Assembly (NCBI RefSeq): GCF_004217185.1
Contig: NZ_SHKL01000001.1
Span: 6,384,001 to 6,448,000, forward strand
Source of the DNA: Pseudonocardia sediminis
GTDB lineage: Bacteria > Actinomycetota > Actinomycetes > Mycobacteriales > Pseudonocardiaceae
Direction of reading: 5' to 3'
DNA: 64,000 bases
Shown: piece by piece, positions 10,020 through 18,688 of the stretch
Layout: every line of letters starts with the position of its first letter
How positions within the stretch are numbered: the first letter of the stretch is position 1
Made by a program: the position numbers and the translations under genes
The notes under the pieces: model-generated
Databases searched by the model: none
Seen by the model: the letters and a program-made list of their open reading frames with translations, nothing else
What the model was told of the DNA's origin: nothing

Positions 10020-13000
10020 CGCCCGCCCTCGCCGGGGAGGACCTGCGGCTCCGCCGCCTCGACCACTCCGGGGTCCCCGGGGCGCGCACCGGAGGACGTC
10101 GGCGGGTCGGCGGGGGACGTCGGCGGGTCGGCGGGGGACGTCGGCGGGTCGGCGAGGTCCTCGTGCCAGCCCTCGTCGAGCTCGTCGAGGAGGTCGAGCT
10201 GCTCGTCGTCGAGGAGCTCGGCCTCGGCCGGGACGACCGTCACCCCGCCGGCGCGCATCCGGTCGGCGCCGGTGAGCAGGTGGTCGCCCTCGCCGGGGCC
10301 GATCCGCGTCGGGAGGTCGTCGCCGTCGACGTCGCTCCAGCCCGTGTTCGGCCAGGCCGCCTCCGAGACCGGCGGCGGCGCCGACGGCAGCGGAGCCGGC
10401 TCGTCCGGCGCCTGGATCTCGGCGACGACGGGCGTCCCGGACGAGGAGATCCGGCTCGCGTCCGGGTTCGTGTCCAGTGCCTCGCGCACGTGCTCGACGT
10501 GCGGGGCCTCCAGGTCGATCCGGATCTTCTCCACGCCGCCGTGGCCGTCGGCGAAGATGAACTGGCGCGGGGTGTCGTCCGGGCGGTCGTCGTGGCGCGG
10601 GCGCGGCGAGAGCGTGCCGAGCATCTGCTCGTAGCCGACGTCGGTGGGCACCCGCAGCAGCCGCAGCGCCTCGGCCTGCGCCTCCTCGTCGTCGGTGCGG
10701 CCGACGAACACGGCGTTGACCAGGGAGGCGAACCCGGACACCCGCAGCAGGTCGCCGGCCAGCTGGGAGGCGAACAGCGCGCGGACGTTGAACTTCCGGG
10801 AGTCGCGCGCCAGCCGGTCGATCAGGACCTTGCCGGTGGGGACCTGGGACAGGAAGTGCGTCTCGTCGAGCGCGACGCCCTTGCGCAGGTTCCGGTCGGC
10901 GTCGTAGATCGTGCGCTGGGTCAGCCAGGACGCGAGGTTGAGCAGCTCGACGCCGAGCGACTCGTTGTCCGTCCACTCCTCGCGCGGGCTGCCCGGCCGC
11001 GGCAGGGACAGGCCCTGCATGGTCAGCACCGTGAGGCGGTAGTCGCGGTCGGCCTGCCAGGGGTCGTCGCGGGTCTCGTCCGGGAACAGCAGGGCGGCCT
11101 GCGGGAGCTCGCGGCGCTCGTCGAGGAAGTCGGCGACGACGCCGGCGTGCTCCTCGCCCTCGCGGGCGTGGCGGCGCAGCGCCTCGATCACCATGCCGGG
11201 GTGGCGGTCCGGCTGACCGCCGACCTCGCGGACCGCGCGCAACAGCACGATCCGGGTGTTGGGCTGGCGCGAGATCTCGTAGGGCAGCAGGCCGGAGAGC
11301 ACGTCGAGCACCAGGCGCCGGCGGGTGGCCGCGGCGAGCGAGCGCTCCCGGCGCCAGGCGCGCTCCGGGTCCTCCTCGTCGGAGAAGTGGTCCGGCCGCG
11401 GCTCGGCCACCACCCGGTACGGGTTGAGGATGCCGGGGTCGGCGCGCAGCAGGTTGATGTGCCGGGAGAACGGCGCCAGCTCGGGCAGGCGCGCGAGCTC
11501 GGCCAGCGGGCCGGACGGGTCGAGCACCGTCCACCGTGCACCGGCGCGCAGTGTCTTGTAGACGATCAGCCCGGTCAGGAACGACTTGCCCGACCCCAGG
11601 CCGCCGACGATCGCTGTCAGGCCGGACGCGCGACGGACCTCCTGGGCCAGCCACGGGTCCCACGCGACCGGACGGCGGGTGGCCGTACACGTCTCGCCCA
11701 GCATGATCCCGCGACGGTCGCCCACACTGGCCGTCGCCGCCGGGACGCCGGCCGCGGCCCAGGTGACGCTGCCCCGGCGCCGGTACGCGGTGGAGGCGAG
11801 CGGCTCACCCGGGATGAACTCGCGCGCGTAGCGGTACTGCGCCTCCGGGTGCTCGATCTGCACCTTCGGCCGGTAGAGGTCGACGACCTGCTGGGCGCGC
11901 GTGGTCGCCTCCGCCTCGTCGCGGCCGGACACCGCGATCCGCCACCAGCCGTAGAGGCGGGTGTTGAGCTGGGTCAGGCCGCTGGTCAGCTCGTCCTCGA
12001 CCTCGAGCACCCGGTCGGCCTGGCGCGCCAGCGACATAGGCGGGTCCAGGTCGTGGTCGTGGGTGTAGTGCCGGATCTGGCTGCGCACCTTGCCCATCTG
12101 ACGCTGCAGCTCACCGGTCACGTCCTCCGGCCGGCGCACGTAGATCCGGGCCGACCACTCCACCGGGAACGGCAGCCGGTCCGAGTGCTGCATCCACGGG
12201 TCGTCGATCTCCGGGATGCGCAGGCCGTCCATCAGCCCGACCGAGAGCACCGCGACGTTGCGCGAGACGGCCTGGCTGCGCATCCGCCCGACCACCTGCA
12301 CGGTCGGGGCGTAGGGCTCCTGGTGCAGGTCCACACCCTCGGTGAACGCGGCTAGGTCCTCGCTCTCCCACCGGGAGATCCCGCGCGGCACCGACGACAG
12401 CCCGCGCGGGGCGGGCAGACCGAGCGCGACCGAGCGGTGCATCAGCCAGGCCATGTCCTCGGCGCTGGCCGGCACGGCGTCCATGCCGGAGTTGGCGACG
12501 ACGACGTCGAGGTGGTTGACCTCGGACTCGACGGCGGCGAGCTCGGCCCGCACGGCCGAGGGCGCGATCCGGTCCAGCACCGGGGCGGCCTTCTCCACCC
12601 AGCGGTCGAGCATCCCGCGGCCGGAGACCTCGACGCCGAGGAAGACCTCCTTGTCCGACATGGACAGGCCCATCAGGTGGCGCTGCTCGCCCTCGAGGAA
12701 CCCGTCCCAGCCCAGGGCGCCGGGCACGTCGGGCATCCGGCCGAGCGCGTTCTGGTCGAACGACTCCGCCCACATGTGGACGGGGTACGGGCGCGTCGTG
12801 ACGCGCAGGTGCAGCCAGCGCCCCTGCAGCTCGCCCATCTGCGCGGCGACCTGGCGGATCAGCACCTCGCGCTGGGAGTCGCTGCGGAAGCTCCAGGCCT
12901 GCGCGGCGAGGCGATACCAGGCCATGACCTGCGTTCCGGTGCGGGTGATGTGCCCGTCGATGGAACGCAGCGCGATCGTCGGGGAGTAGGAGGACCCGCC

Positions 13001-13048
13001 CTCTCCGGCCAGGCCCCGCCCCCGTCGTCGGCCCTCAGCGACGGCCAC
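10016..13048 (-). CDS. VirB4/TraC-type secretion ATPase
   Basis: Cytoplasmic motor ATPase of the T4SS-like cluster, 1010 residues. The N-terminal half resembles the VirB4/TraC N-domain (YRLAAQAWSFRSDSQREVLIRQVAAQMGEL). The RecA-like C-terminal half has Walker A (IVGGLGSGKSF, residue ~480), Walker B (GVALDETHFL) and the arginine/Gln-rich RKFNVRALFASQLAGDLL region. Near the C-terminus a 21-bp repeat (about 10084-10157) encodes three DPPTS(PA) units. The GTG start overlaps the upstream PrgI-like gene by 14 bp. It is longer than many VirB4 proteins because of the acidic disordered tail. No VirD4 coupling ATPase accompanies it. Confidence 0.88.
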   Translation of the reverse strand: MAVAEGRRRGRGLAGEGGSSYSPTIALRSIDGHITRTGTQVMAWYRLAAQAWSFRSDSQREVLIRQVAAQMGELQGRWLHLRVTTRPYPVHMWAESFDQNALGRMPDVPGALGWDGFLEGEQRHLMGLSMSDKEVFLGVEVSGRGMLDRWVEKAAPVLDRIAPSAVRAELAAVESEVNHLDVVVANSGMDAVPASAEDMAWLMHRSVALGLPAPRGLSSVPRGISRWESEDLAAFTEGVDLHQEPYAPTVQVVGRMRSQAVSRNVAVLSVGLMDGLRIPEIDDPWMQHSDRLPFPVEWSARIYVRRPEDVTGELQRQMGKVRSQIRHYTHDHDLDPPMSLARQADRVLEVEDELTSGLTQLNTRLYGWWRIAVSGRDEAEATTRAQQVVDLYRPKVQIEHPEAQYRYAREFIPGEPLASTAYRRRGSVTWAAAGVPAATASVGDRRGIMLGETCTATRRPVAWDPWLAQEVRRASGLTAIVGGLGSGKSFLTGLIVYKTLRAGARWTVLDPSGPLAELARLPELAPFSRHINLLRADPGILNPYRVVAEPRPDHFSDEEDPERAWRRERSLAAATRRRLVLDVLSGLLPYEISRQPNTRIVLLRAVREVGGQPDRHPGMVIEALRRHAREGEEHAGVVADFLDERRELPQAALLFPDETRDDPWQADRDYRLTVLTMQGLSLPRPGSPREEWTDNESLGVELLNLASWLTQRTIYDADRNLRKGVALDETHFLSQVPTGKVLIDRLARDSRKFNVRALFASQLAGDLLRVSGFASLVNAVFVGRTDDEEAQAEALRLLRVPTDVGYEQMLGTLSPRPRHDDRPDDTPRQFIFADGHGGVEKIRIDLEAPHVEHVREALDTNPDASRISSSGTPVVAEIQAPDEPAPLPSAPPPVSEAAWPNTGWSDVDGDDLPTRIGPGEGDHLLTGADRMRAGGVTVVPAEAELLDDEQLDLLDELDEGWHEDLADPPTSPADPPTSPADPPTSSGARPGDPGVVEAAEPQVLPGEGGR

Positions 13049-13784
13049 GGGAACCCGCCTTCTGCCAGGCGTCGGCCACCGTCGTCGTACGGGCCGCCTT
13101 CTCCCACTCGACCGGCCGGCCGGCGGGCTTCGGCGAGGATGCCGTCCCGGCCTTCTTCGCGGACGTCGTCGTACCCTTCCCCGCCGCCTTCCCCGTCTGC
13201 CGCGCGGCCTTCTTCGCCGCCTTGCGCTCGGCACGGGACGGGGCCGCGGGTCGCGACCCGCCCGCCGGGGCGACGGGGGTACGCGAGCCGACCCGCACCG
13301 GGGACGCCTTCGGCGCGCCCGCCGTGCCGGAGCCGGCCCACACCTCGGCGACCGATCCGGGCCCCGACGGGGCCCCGACCTGCGCGGGCGAGGAGGTACG
13401 TGACGTGGCGGCACCCCGTCCGCGCCCACCGGACGCCCGCACCCGGACATGCCCCGCGCGCACGGAGCCGCCGGCCGCCCGGCTCCGTGCGCGGGGGCCG
13501 GTCACCTCGGCCCAGAACTGGCTGACGACCTGACCGAGCGGACGCTCGTAGTCGATCTTGTTGCCGAGGAACCGGGTGATCGCGACGGTGCCGACCAGCG
13601 ACCAGGCCACCGAGAAGAAGTCCAGCCCGATCCCGAGCCTGCGCTGCAGGAACATGATGAACAGCATCACCAGCAGGCCGACTCCGTAGCTCACGTAGCG
13701 GGCACGCCAGGGGAACGTCGCGCGCGGCGGGCCCAGCCAGACGGCGTCGACGCGGTACACCTCGTCGTCAGTGCGAACGAGCAC
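13035..13784 (-). CDS. PrgI/TcpE-like membrane protein with basic tail
   Basis: A 249-residue protein. The first ~100 residues contain paired membrane segments (ARYVSYGVGLLVMLFIMFLQ and GLDFFSVAWSLVGTVAITRFL) and PRATFPWRARY, a pattern seen in PrgI/TcpE-type proteins encoded just upstream of VirB4 in Gram-positive T4SS clusters. The remaining ~150 residues form a basic, Ala/Lys/Arg-rich disordered tail with KAAKKAARQTGKAAGK, which could bind nucleic acid or acidic surfaces. It starts at a GTG three bases after the stop of the small membrane protein gene and overlaps the ATPase gene. The family name is probable, not certain. Confidence 0.68.
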   Translation of the reverse strand: MLVRTDDEVYRVDAVWLGPPRATFPWRARYVSYGVGLLVMLFIMFLQRRLGIGLDFFSVAWSLVGTVAITRFLGNKIDYERPLGQVVSQFWAEVTGPRARSRAAGGSVRAGHVRVRASGGRGRGAATSRTSSPAQVGAPSGPGSVAEVWAGSGTAGAPKASPVRVGSRTPVAPAGGSRPAAPSRAERKAAKKAARQTGKAAGKGTTTSAKKAGTASSPKPAGRPVEWEKAARTTTVADAWQKAGSRGRR

Positions 13785-13787
13785 GGC

Positions 13788-14057
13788 TCACCCGGTGAGC
13801 AGGTTGGCCATCGCCTGTCCGACGGCCGGGCCGCTGCCGCTCACCGCGATGCCCAGTGCGATCAGCCCGACGATGAGGCCGACGCTGCGACGCGCGACCC
13901 CGGCGTTGTCGCCCTTGCCGCCGATCCACAGAAGGATCACCGCGATCGCGAGAAGGATCAACGGGACGATGTTGTTGGTGATCCAGCCCTGCAGGTTTCC
14001 GGTGCTGAGCTGCCCCTGGGCGAGCCACGACGATGCGGCCTCGTACGAGGTCTTCAC
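13788..14057 (-). CDS. Small two-segment membrane protein, VirB2/TcpD-like
   Basis: An 89-residue protein and the first gene of the operon. A short N-terminal amphipathic part (KTSYEAASSWLAQGQLSTGNLQGW) precedes two membrane segments, IVPLILLAIAVILLWIGG and SVGLIVGLIALGIAVS, separated by a short charged loop. Size and topology match the pilin-like or TcpD-like membrane subunits of conjugative systems. I chose the GTG with GGAGGAGG immediately upstream over the longer open frame. Being first in the operon and small would suit a subunit needed in many copies. No processing site is certain. Confidence 0.68.
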   Translation of the reverse strand: MKTSYEAASSWLAQGQLSTGNLQGWITNNIVPLILLAIAVILLWIGGKGDNAGVARRSVGLIVGLIALGIAVSGSGPAVGQAMANLLTG

Positions 14058-14230
14058 GGCTCCTCCTCCGAGCGGACCGTGGTCCGCAGGCTCCCGCTTG
14101 CTCTTGCGCTCGTGACCGGTCCGACTAAACCATGACGACCAGCCGGATAGTAGTGGAGTGACCCGGCCGTCGGCCGCCGGGCACACGGAACGCGACCGGG
14201 TGGACACGATCGGCCGTATTCCCTTGGGGC

Positions 14231-14256
14231 GGTACGTGTCACACGTGACCCGTACC
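14231..14256. promoter_or_regulatory. 26-bp near-perfect palindrome, candidate operator
   Basis: The arms are GGTACGTGTCAC and GTGACCCGTACC, separated by 2 bases; 11 of 12 arm positions pair. It is centred about 190 bp from each flanking start codon in a divergent region, which suits a dimeric repressor or activator site. It has no T-run, so it is not an obvious terminator. The regulator is unknown. Confidence 0.6.
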
Positions 14257-14393
14257 CCACCTGCACCACTCGGCTTTCCCGCCGACGTCGGAACTGTCAG
14301 AGTCGGCCACTACTGTTCGGTAACAAGCACGACCCGGCCGTGAACAGGAGCGGGCGTCCCGCAGCGGGGCGCACTACCCTTCTGGCCGATTGC

Positions 14394-14419
14394 CTCCGCG
14401 TACCCACCACTACGCGGAG
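14394..14419. promoter_or_regulatory. Inverted repeat just upstream of the ispQ-like ribosome-binding site
   Basis: Perfect 9-base arms CTCCGCGTA / TACGCGGAG around an 8-base centre (CCCACCAC). It ends 8 bases before the AAGGAGG site of the downstream gene, so it could act as an operator near the transcription start or as a 5' leader hairpin that affects translation. Confidence 0.55.
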
Positions 14420-14439
14420 AGAGGTTCAAGGAGGCACGC

Positions 14440-16929
14440 ATGGTGTGGCGGTTGGTGATCGGTCTGGCTCTGACCGTGATCGCCCTGGCGATCTCGGGGC
14501 GGCGCGCCTTCTGGATCTACAAACTGATCCGGTCCGGGCAGCCGGCGAACGACCGTACCGACGGACTCGGTCAGCGCATCCGCGCCCAGTTCGTCGAGGT
14601 CTTCGGCCAGAAGAAACTGCTCCAGTGGTCGATCCCCGGCCTGGCGCACCTGTTCACGTTCTGGGCGTTCGTCATCCTGGCCTCGGTCTACCTGGAGGCC
14701 TACGGCGCGCTGTTCGTGCCGGACTTCCACATCCCGATCATCGGCCGCTGGGCCGTCCTCGGGTTCCTGCAGGACACGATCGCCGTACTCGCGCTGATCT
14801 CGCTCGGCGTGTTCTCGGTGATCCGGCTGCAGAACCAGCCGGCGCGCAAGCAGCGTGACTCGCGCTTCTACGGGTCGCACACCGGTGGCGCCTGGCTGAT
14901 CCTGTTCATGATCTTCAACGTGCTGTGGACGATGTTCCTGTTCCGCGGCGCGTCCTCGGCGCTGGGCGTCTTCCCGTACGAGTCGGGTGCCTGGGCCTCG
15001 ATCGGTGTCGGCTACCTGTTCAGCGGCCTGTCCGTCGGAGCGCTCGAGATCGTCGAGAGCATCGGGCTGCTGCTGCACATCGGCGTCATGCTCGTCTTCA
15101 CCGTGATCATCGCCTACTCGAAGCACCTGCACATCTTCACGGCGCCGATCAACGTCTCGGCCAAGCGCTTCCCGAAGGCCCTCGGCGCGCTGCCGGCGAT
15201 GGAGTCGAACGGCGTCAAGATCGACTTCGAGGACCCGGGCGAGGACGACGTCTTCGGCCGCGGCAAGATCGAGGACTTCACCTGGAAGGGCATGCTCGAC
15301 TTCGCGACCTGCACCGAGTGCGGTCGCTGCCAGAGCCAGTGCCCGGCCTGGAACACCGGCAAGCCGCTCTCGCCGAAGCTCCTGATCATGGACCTGCGCG
15401 ACCACATGAACGCGAAGGCCCCGTACATGATCGGCGGCAAGGACATGCCGGAGGAGGGCTCGATCGACTTCTCGGCCGGGCTCACCGCGCACCCCGGCCA
15501 CGGCGTGCCGGAGTCCGGCTTCGAGCGCGTCCGCGGGTCCGGCCCGGAGCAGGCCGCGCGTCCGCTGGTGGGCACGGCCGAGCAGGGCGGTGTCATCGAC
15601 CCCGACGTCCTGTGGTCGTGCACCAGCTGCGGCGCCTGCGTCGAGCAGTGCCCGGTGGACATCGAGCACGTCGACCACATCGTCGACATGCGCCGCCATC
15701 AGGTGCTGATCGAGTCCGAGTTCCCGTCCGAGCTCGGCGTCCTGTTCAAGAACCTGGAGAACAAGGGCAACCCCTGGGGCCAGAACGCCAAGGACCGCCT
15801 CGAGTGGACCAAGGCGCTGGACTTCGAGGTCCCGGTGTTCGACGGCGAGCTCTCCGACGACACCGAGTACCTGTTCTGGATCGGCTGCGCCGGCGCGTTC
15901 GAGGACGGCCAGAAGAAGACCGTCCGGGCCACCGCGGAGCTGCTGCACCGGGCCGGCGTCAAGTTCACCGTCCTCGGCCCGGAGGAGACCTGCACCGGTG
16001 ACCCGGCGCGGCGCTCGGGCAACGAGTTCGTGTTCCAGATGCTGGCCCAGCAGAACGTCGAGGTCCTCAACGGCGTGTTCGAGGGCCGCGAGGCGGGCAC
16101 CCGCAAGATCGTCACCACCTGCCCGCACTGCCTCAACACCCTGGGCAAGGAGTACCCGCAGCTCGACGGCCACTACGAGGTCGTGCACCACACGCAGCTG
16201 CTGAACAAGCTCGTCCGCGAGGGCAAGCTCGTCCCGGTCGCCGCCCCGGCGGAGGAGAAGGGCGCACCGGTCACCTACCACGACCCGTGCTACCTGGGAC
16301 GCCACAACGAGATCTACGAGGAGCCCCGCGAGCTCGTCGGGGCCGTGGGATCCACCCTCACCGAGATGCCGCGTCACGCCGAGCGCTCCATGTGCTGCGG
16401 CGCGGGCGGTGCCCGAATGTGGATGGAGGAGCGGATCGGTCAGCGGGTCAACGTGAACCGCACGACCGAGGCCATCGCGACCCTCGACAGCGCCGCCGCC
16501 GCGGGCGGGGACGGGGCCTCGGCCCAGGGCACGATCGCCGTCGGCTGCCCGTTCTGCCGGACGATGATCTCCGACGGCCTGACCGAGCGTCAGGGCGAGG
16601 GATCGGGCGAGAACGTCCAGGTCCAGGACGTGTCGCAGATGCTGCTCGCGGCCGTCAAGCGCGGTGACCCGAGCACCAACGGGCATGGTTCCACCAACGG
16701 CGCCGGTGCGTCGGAGGACGAGCCCGCCGAGCTGTCCCCGCAGGCCGCCGGCTCCACCGAGGGGTCCGACCGCGCCGCCCACAACGGCACCCCGAACGAC
16801 GAGGCCCACGAGAACGGGACCTCCGGCAACGGGAGCGCGGCCAACGGTGCCGCCGGCGACGGCTCCTCCGGCAACGGTAAGCCCGAGGCGGACAAGCCGA
16901 CCGAGGAGAAGACCGACACCACGAGCTGA
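14440..16929 (+). CDS. Membrane-bound Fe-S oxidoreductase, Rv0338c/IspQ-like
   Basis: An 829-residue electron-transfer protein. The N-terminal ~250 residues have about six membrane segments like the NarI/DsrM cytochrome b family. Two [4Fe-4S] ferredoxin motifs follow (CTECGRCQSQCP near residue 290 and CTSCGACVEQCP near 393). Two cysteine-rich CCG domains come next, with TCPHC, HDPCYLGR and CCGAGGARM, and a third Cys pair in CPFC. The final ~100 residues are a low-complexity Asn/Gly/Glu tail. The architecture matches mycobacterial Rv0338c, which has been linked to electron supply for the IspG/IspH steps of isoprenoid synthesis; that function is known to me only from memory. AAGGAGG lies 5 bases before the ATG. 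Confidence 0.85.
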   Translation: MVWRLVIGLALTVIALAISGRRAFWIYKLIRSGQPANDRTDGLGQRIRAQFVEVFGQKKLLQWSIPGLAHLFTFWAFVILASVYLEAYGALFVPDFHIPIIGRWAVLGFLQDTIAVLALISLGVFSVIRLQNQPARKQRDSRFYGSHTGGAWLILFMIFNVLWTMFLFRGASSALGVFPYESGAWASIGVGYLFSGLSVGALEIVESIGLLLHIGVMLVFTVIIAYSKHLHIFTAPINVSAKRFPKALGALPAMESNGVKIDFEDPGEDDVFGRGKIEDFTWKGMLDFATCTECGRCQSQCPAWNTGKPLSPKLLIMDLRDHMNAKAPYMIGGKDMPEEGSIDFSAGLTAHPGHGVPESGFERVRGSGPEQAARPLVGTAEQGGVIDPDVLWSCTSCGACVEQCPVDIEHVDHIVDMRRHQVLIESEFPSELGVLFKNLENKGNPWGQNAKDRLEWTKALDFEVPVFDGELSDDTEYLFWIGCAGAFEDGQKKTVRATAELLHRAGVKFTVLGPEETCTGDPARRSGNEFVFQMLAQQNVEVLNGVFEGREAGTRKIVTTCPHCLNTLGKEYPQLDGHYEVVHHTQLLNKLVREGKLVPVAAPAEEKGAPVTYHDPCYLGRHNEIYEEPRELVGAVGSTLTEMPRHAERSMCCGAGGARMWMEERIGQRVNVNRTTEAIATLDSAAAAGGDGASAQGTIAVGCPFCRTMISDGLTERQGEGSGENVQVQDVSQMLLAAVKRGDPSTNGHGSTNGAGASEDEPAELSPQAAGSTEGSDRAAHNGTPNDEAHENGTSGNGSAANGAAGDGSSGNGKPEADKPTEEKTDTTS

Positions 16930-16946
16930 TCCTCAGCACGTCAGTC

Positions 16947-16991
16947 ACGACGAGGGCCGGGCCACCGAGCAGGTGGGCCGGCCCTCGTCGT
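16947..16991 (+). terminator. Transcription terminator hairpin after the ispQ-like gene
   Basis: Fourteen-base perfect arms (ACGACGAGGGCCGG / CCGGCCCTCGTCGT) with a further inner CCACC/GGTGG stem. It begins 17 bases after the stop codon. No long T-run follows, as is usual for very GC-rich actinobacteria. Confidence 0.75.
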
Positions 16992-17012
16992 CCGCCACCA
17001 CCGCCGCGCCGT

Positions 17013-17065
17013 CCAGCGAACGGCACTCCCGTCGCATCGGTTCCGACGAGTGTGCCGTCCGCTGG
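17013..17065. repeat. 53-bp dispersed palindromic element, copy A
   Basis: Arms CCAGCGAACGGCACTCCCGTCG and CGACGAGTGTGCCGTCCGCTGG (22 bases, three mismatches) around a 9-base centre, CATCGGTTC. It lies between convergent genes, straight after a conventional terminator. The other copies are at 37352, 37437, 57629 and 57714. Confidence 0.85.
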
Positions 17066-17077
17066 GGGCGGATCGGG

Positions 17078-18049
17078 TCAGCAGGGCTGGAAGGCCGCGA
17101 TCTGGTAGGTCGGGGTGGGGGCGTTCGTGCGGGTCAGGACGACCCGGCCCATCGACGGGGCGGAGGTGCCCCAGACCGTCGCGCAGCCGTCGACGGTGAC
17201 CGATCCGCCGGGCTCGACCTCGGGGTCGGTGCTGCGGTCCGGTTCGGTCTCGCGCCCGGAGCCCGCCCGGGAGTGCAGCACCGCGACGGCCTGCTCGCAC
17301 GAGGGTGCAGCGGTGACCTGCATGAGCTGGGCCAGCGCCGCGTCGTCGACCAGTCGGCAGACCCGGCGCGGGTTGTTGCCCGCCACCCCGGAGTCGAGCG
17401 AGACCAGCGCCAACTGCGGCCGGTCCACGCCGAGCACCATCCGCATCTCGTTACCGGCCTGGGCGTCGACCTGCGCCTGCTGCTCGGTGATCTCGGCCGA
17501 CCGGAACTGGTACCCGACGCCGGAGATCACCAGCACCGCCACGCCCACCGCGAGCACCTTCCAGCGGGGGAGGAGCAGCAGCCCGGCCAGCACGACCCCG
17601 GCGCCGACCGCGAGCCCCCACGACCACGGGTTCCCGCTCGTCGCCCACACCAGCGCCCCGACCAGGACGACACCGGCGACGTGCGGCGCCCAGCCGAACA
17701 GCAGCCGGTCCAGCCGCAGCAGGTAGAGCAGCACCAGCGTGCCGAAGCCGATCCCGACCGGGACGTACCAGCGCGACGGGTCGTCGAGGAACGGCAGCAG
17801 GAGCAGCGCGGCCGCGACCAGCCCGAGCCCGACGGCGAGCTTGAGGTTCCGCGGACGCAGTCGCGTCCGCCAGTCCGGGCCGTCGCCCTTCGGCGGGCCG
17901 GCACCCGGCTGCCGGCCGGGGCCACCCGGCTCGGGCTCGGGCTCGGGGCCCGCGGCCCGGCGACGGCCGGTGTCCCACGGGTCCACCACCGGGCGTCGTT
18001 CCGGGGGCACCGCGGGCAGGTTCGGGGTCGGCTCGGGCGTGGGCTCCAT
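17078..18049 (-). CDS. Polytopic membrane protein of unknown function
   Basis: A 323-residue protein I cannot place. The first ~75 residues are Pro/Glu/Arg-rich and disordered. Residues ~75-190 contain about five or six hydrophobic segments (LKLAVGLGLVAAALLLLPFL, YVPVGIGFGTLVLLYLL, HVAGVVLVGALVWAT, GLAVGAGVVLAGLLLLP, VLAVGVAVLVISGVGY). The last ~120 residues are probably external and contain three or four Cys residues (RRVCRL, APSCEQAV, DGCATVWG, and a terminal FQPC), which could form disulfides. It is convergent with the ispQ-like gene and 54 bp from dcd on the same strand. Confidence 0.75.
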   Translation of the reverse strand: MEPTPEPTPNLPAVPPERRPVVDPWDTGRRRAAGPEPEPEPGGPGRQPGAGPPKGDGPDWRTRLRPRNLKLAVGLGLVAAALLLLPFLDDPSRWYVPVGIGFGTLVLLYLLRLDRLLFGWAPHVAGVVLVGALVWATSGNPWSWGLAVGAGVVLAGLLLLPRWKVLAVGVAVLVISGVGYQFRSAEITEQQAQVDAQAGNEMRMVLGVDRPQLALVSLDSGVAGNNPRRVCRLVDDAALAQLMQVTAAPSCEQAVAVLHSRAGSGRETEPDRSTDPEVEPGGSVTVDGCATVWGTSAPSMGRVVLTRTNAPTPTYQIAAFQPC

Positions 18050-18103
18050 CGCCGGTCAGCCTAGCGCCGCAACCGACCTGCCCCCAGGTTCCCGACGGGC
18101 GAC

Positions 18104-18688
18104 TCAGGAGCGGCGGGTGTCCACGCGGTGGAAGTTCTGGAACGCCCGGGACGGGGTCGGGCCGCGCTGCCCCTGGTAGCGGGAGCCGACACCGTCGCTG
18201 CCGTAGGGCTTCTCGGCCGGGCTGGAGAGCCGGAACAGGCACAGCTGGCCGATCTTCATCCCCGGCCAGAGCGTGATCGGCAGGTTCGCCACGTTCGAGA
18301 GCTCGAGCGTGATGTGCCCGGTGAAGCCGGGGTCGATGAACCCGGCGGTGGAGTGGGTGAGCAGGCCCAGGCGTCCGAGGGAGCTCTTGCCCTCCAGCCG
18401 CCCGGCCAGGTCGTCCGGCAGGCCGACCGACTCGAACGTCGACCCGAGCACGAACTCGCCCGGGTGCAGCACGAACGGGTCGTCACCCTGCGGCTCGACG
18501 GCGGTGGTCAGCTCGTCCTGCTGCTCGGCCGGGTCGATGTGGGTGTAGAGCGAGTTCATGAAGACCCGGAAGAAGCGGTCGAGCCGCACGTCGATGCTCG
18601 ACGGCTGGATCATCCCCGGATCCCAGGGGTCGAGGGTCAGCCGACCGGAGTCGATCTCCTTGCGCAGGTCGCCGTCGGACAGCAGCAC
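18104..18688 (-). CDS. dcd: dCTP deaminase
   Basis: Converts dCTP towards dUMP for thymidylate synthesis; the close M. tuberculosis homologue does both deamination and dUTP hydrolysis. The 194-residue product has the family motifs QPSSIDVRLD, HPGEFVLGST, the active-site segment GRLEGKSSLGRLGL, HSTAGFIDPGFTGHITLELSN and the C-terminal YQGQRGPTPSRAFQNF. A GTG at 18700 is also in frame, but the second GTG (18686-18688) gives MLLSDGDLRKEI as in mycobacterial Dcd. GAAGAGG lies 11 bases before it but only abuts the upstream GTG, so I prefer the shorter form. Confidence 0.95.
   Translation of the reverse strand: MLLSDGDLRKEIDSGRLTLDPWDPGMIQPSSIDVRLDRFFRVFMNSLYTHIDPAEQQDELTTAVEPQGDDPFVLHPGEFVLGSTFESVGLPDDLAGRLEGKSSLGRLGLLTHSTAGFIDPGFTGHITLELSNVANLPITLWPGMKIGQLCLFRLSSPAEKPYGSDGVGSRYQGQRGPTPSRAFQNFHRVDTRRS

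Larger units (their letters stand above)
14058..14439. promoter_or_regulatory. Divergent control region between the T4SS-like operon and the ispQ-like gene
   Basis: This 382-bp gap has no gene that I can see. It must contain promoters for two divergent units. It holds a 26-bp near-perfect palindrome at 14231-14256 and a 9-bp-arm palindrome at 14394-14419, described separately. An AAGGAGG ribosome-binding site (14428-14434) precedes the plus-strand gene. The region is less GC-rich than its flanks around 14120-14160. Confidence 0.55.

Noticed and set aside
6448..14057. Whole region as an integrative conjugative element
   Set aside because: No integrase, relaxase, coupling ATPase, replication gene or flanking direct repeat is visible, so the evidence supports only a T4SS-like operon.
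14410..16809. 799-codon open frame on the minus strand
   Set aside because: It is antisense to the ispQ-like gene, whose metal-binding motifs are plain. The mirror frame has only Arg/Val/Leu-rich nonsense.
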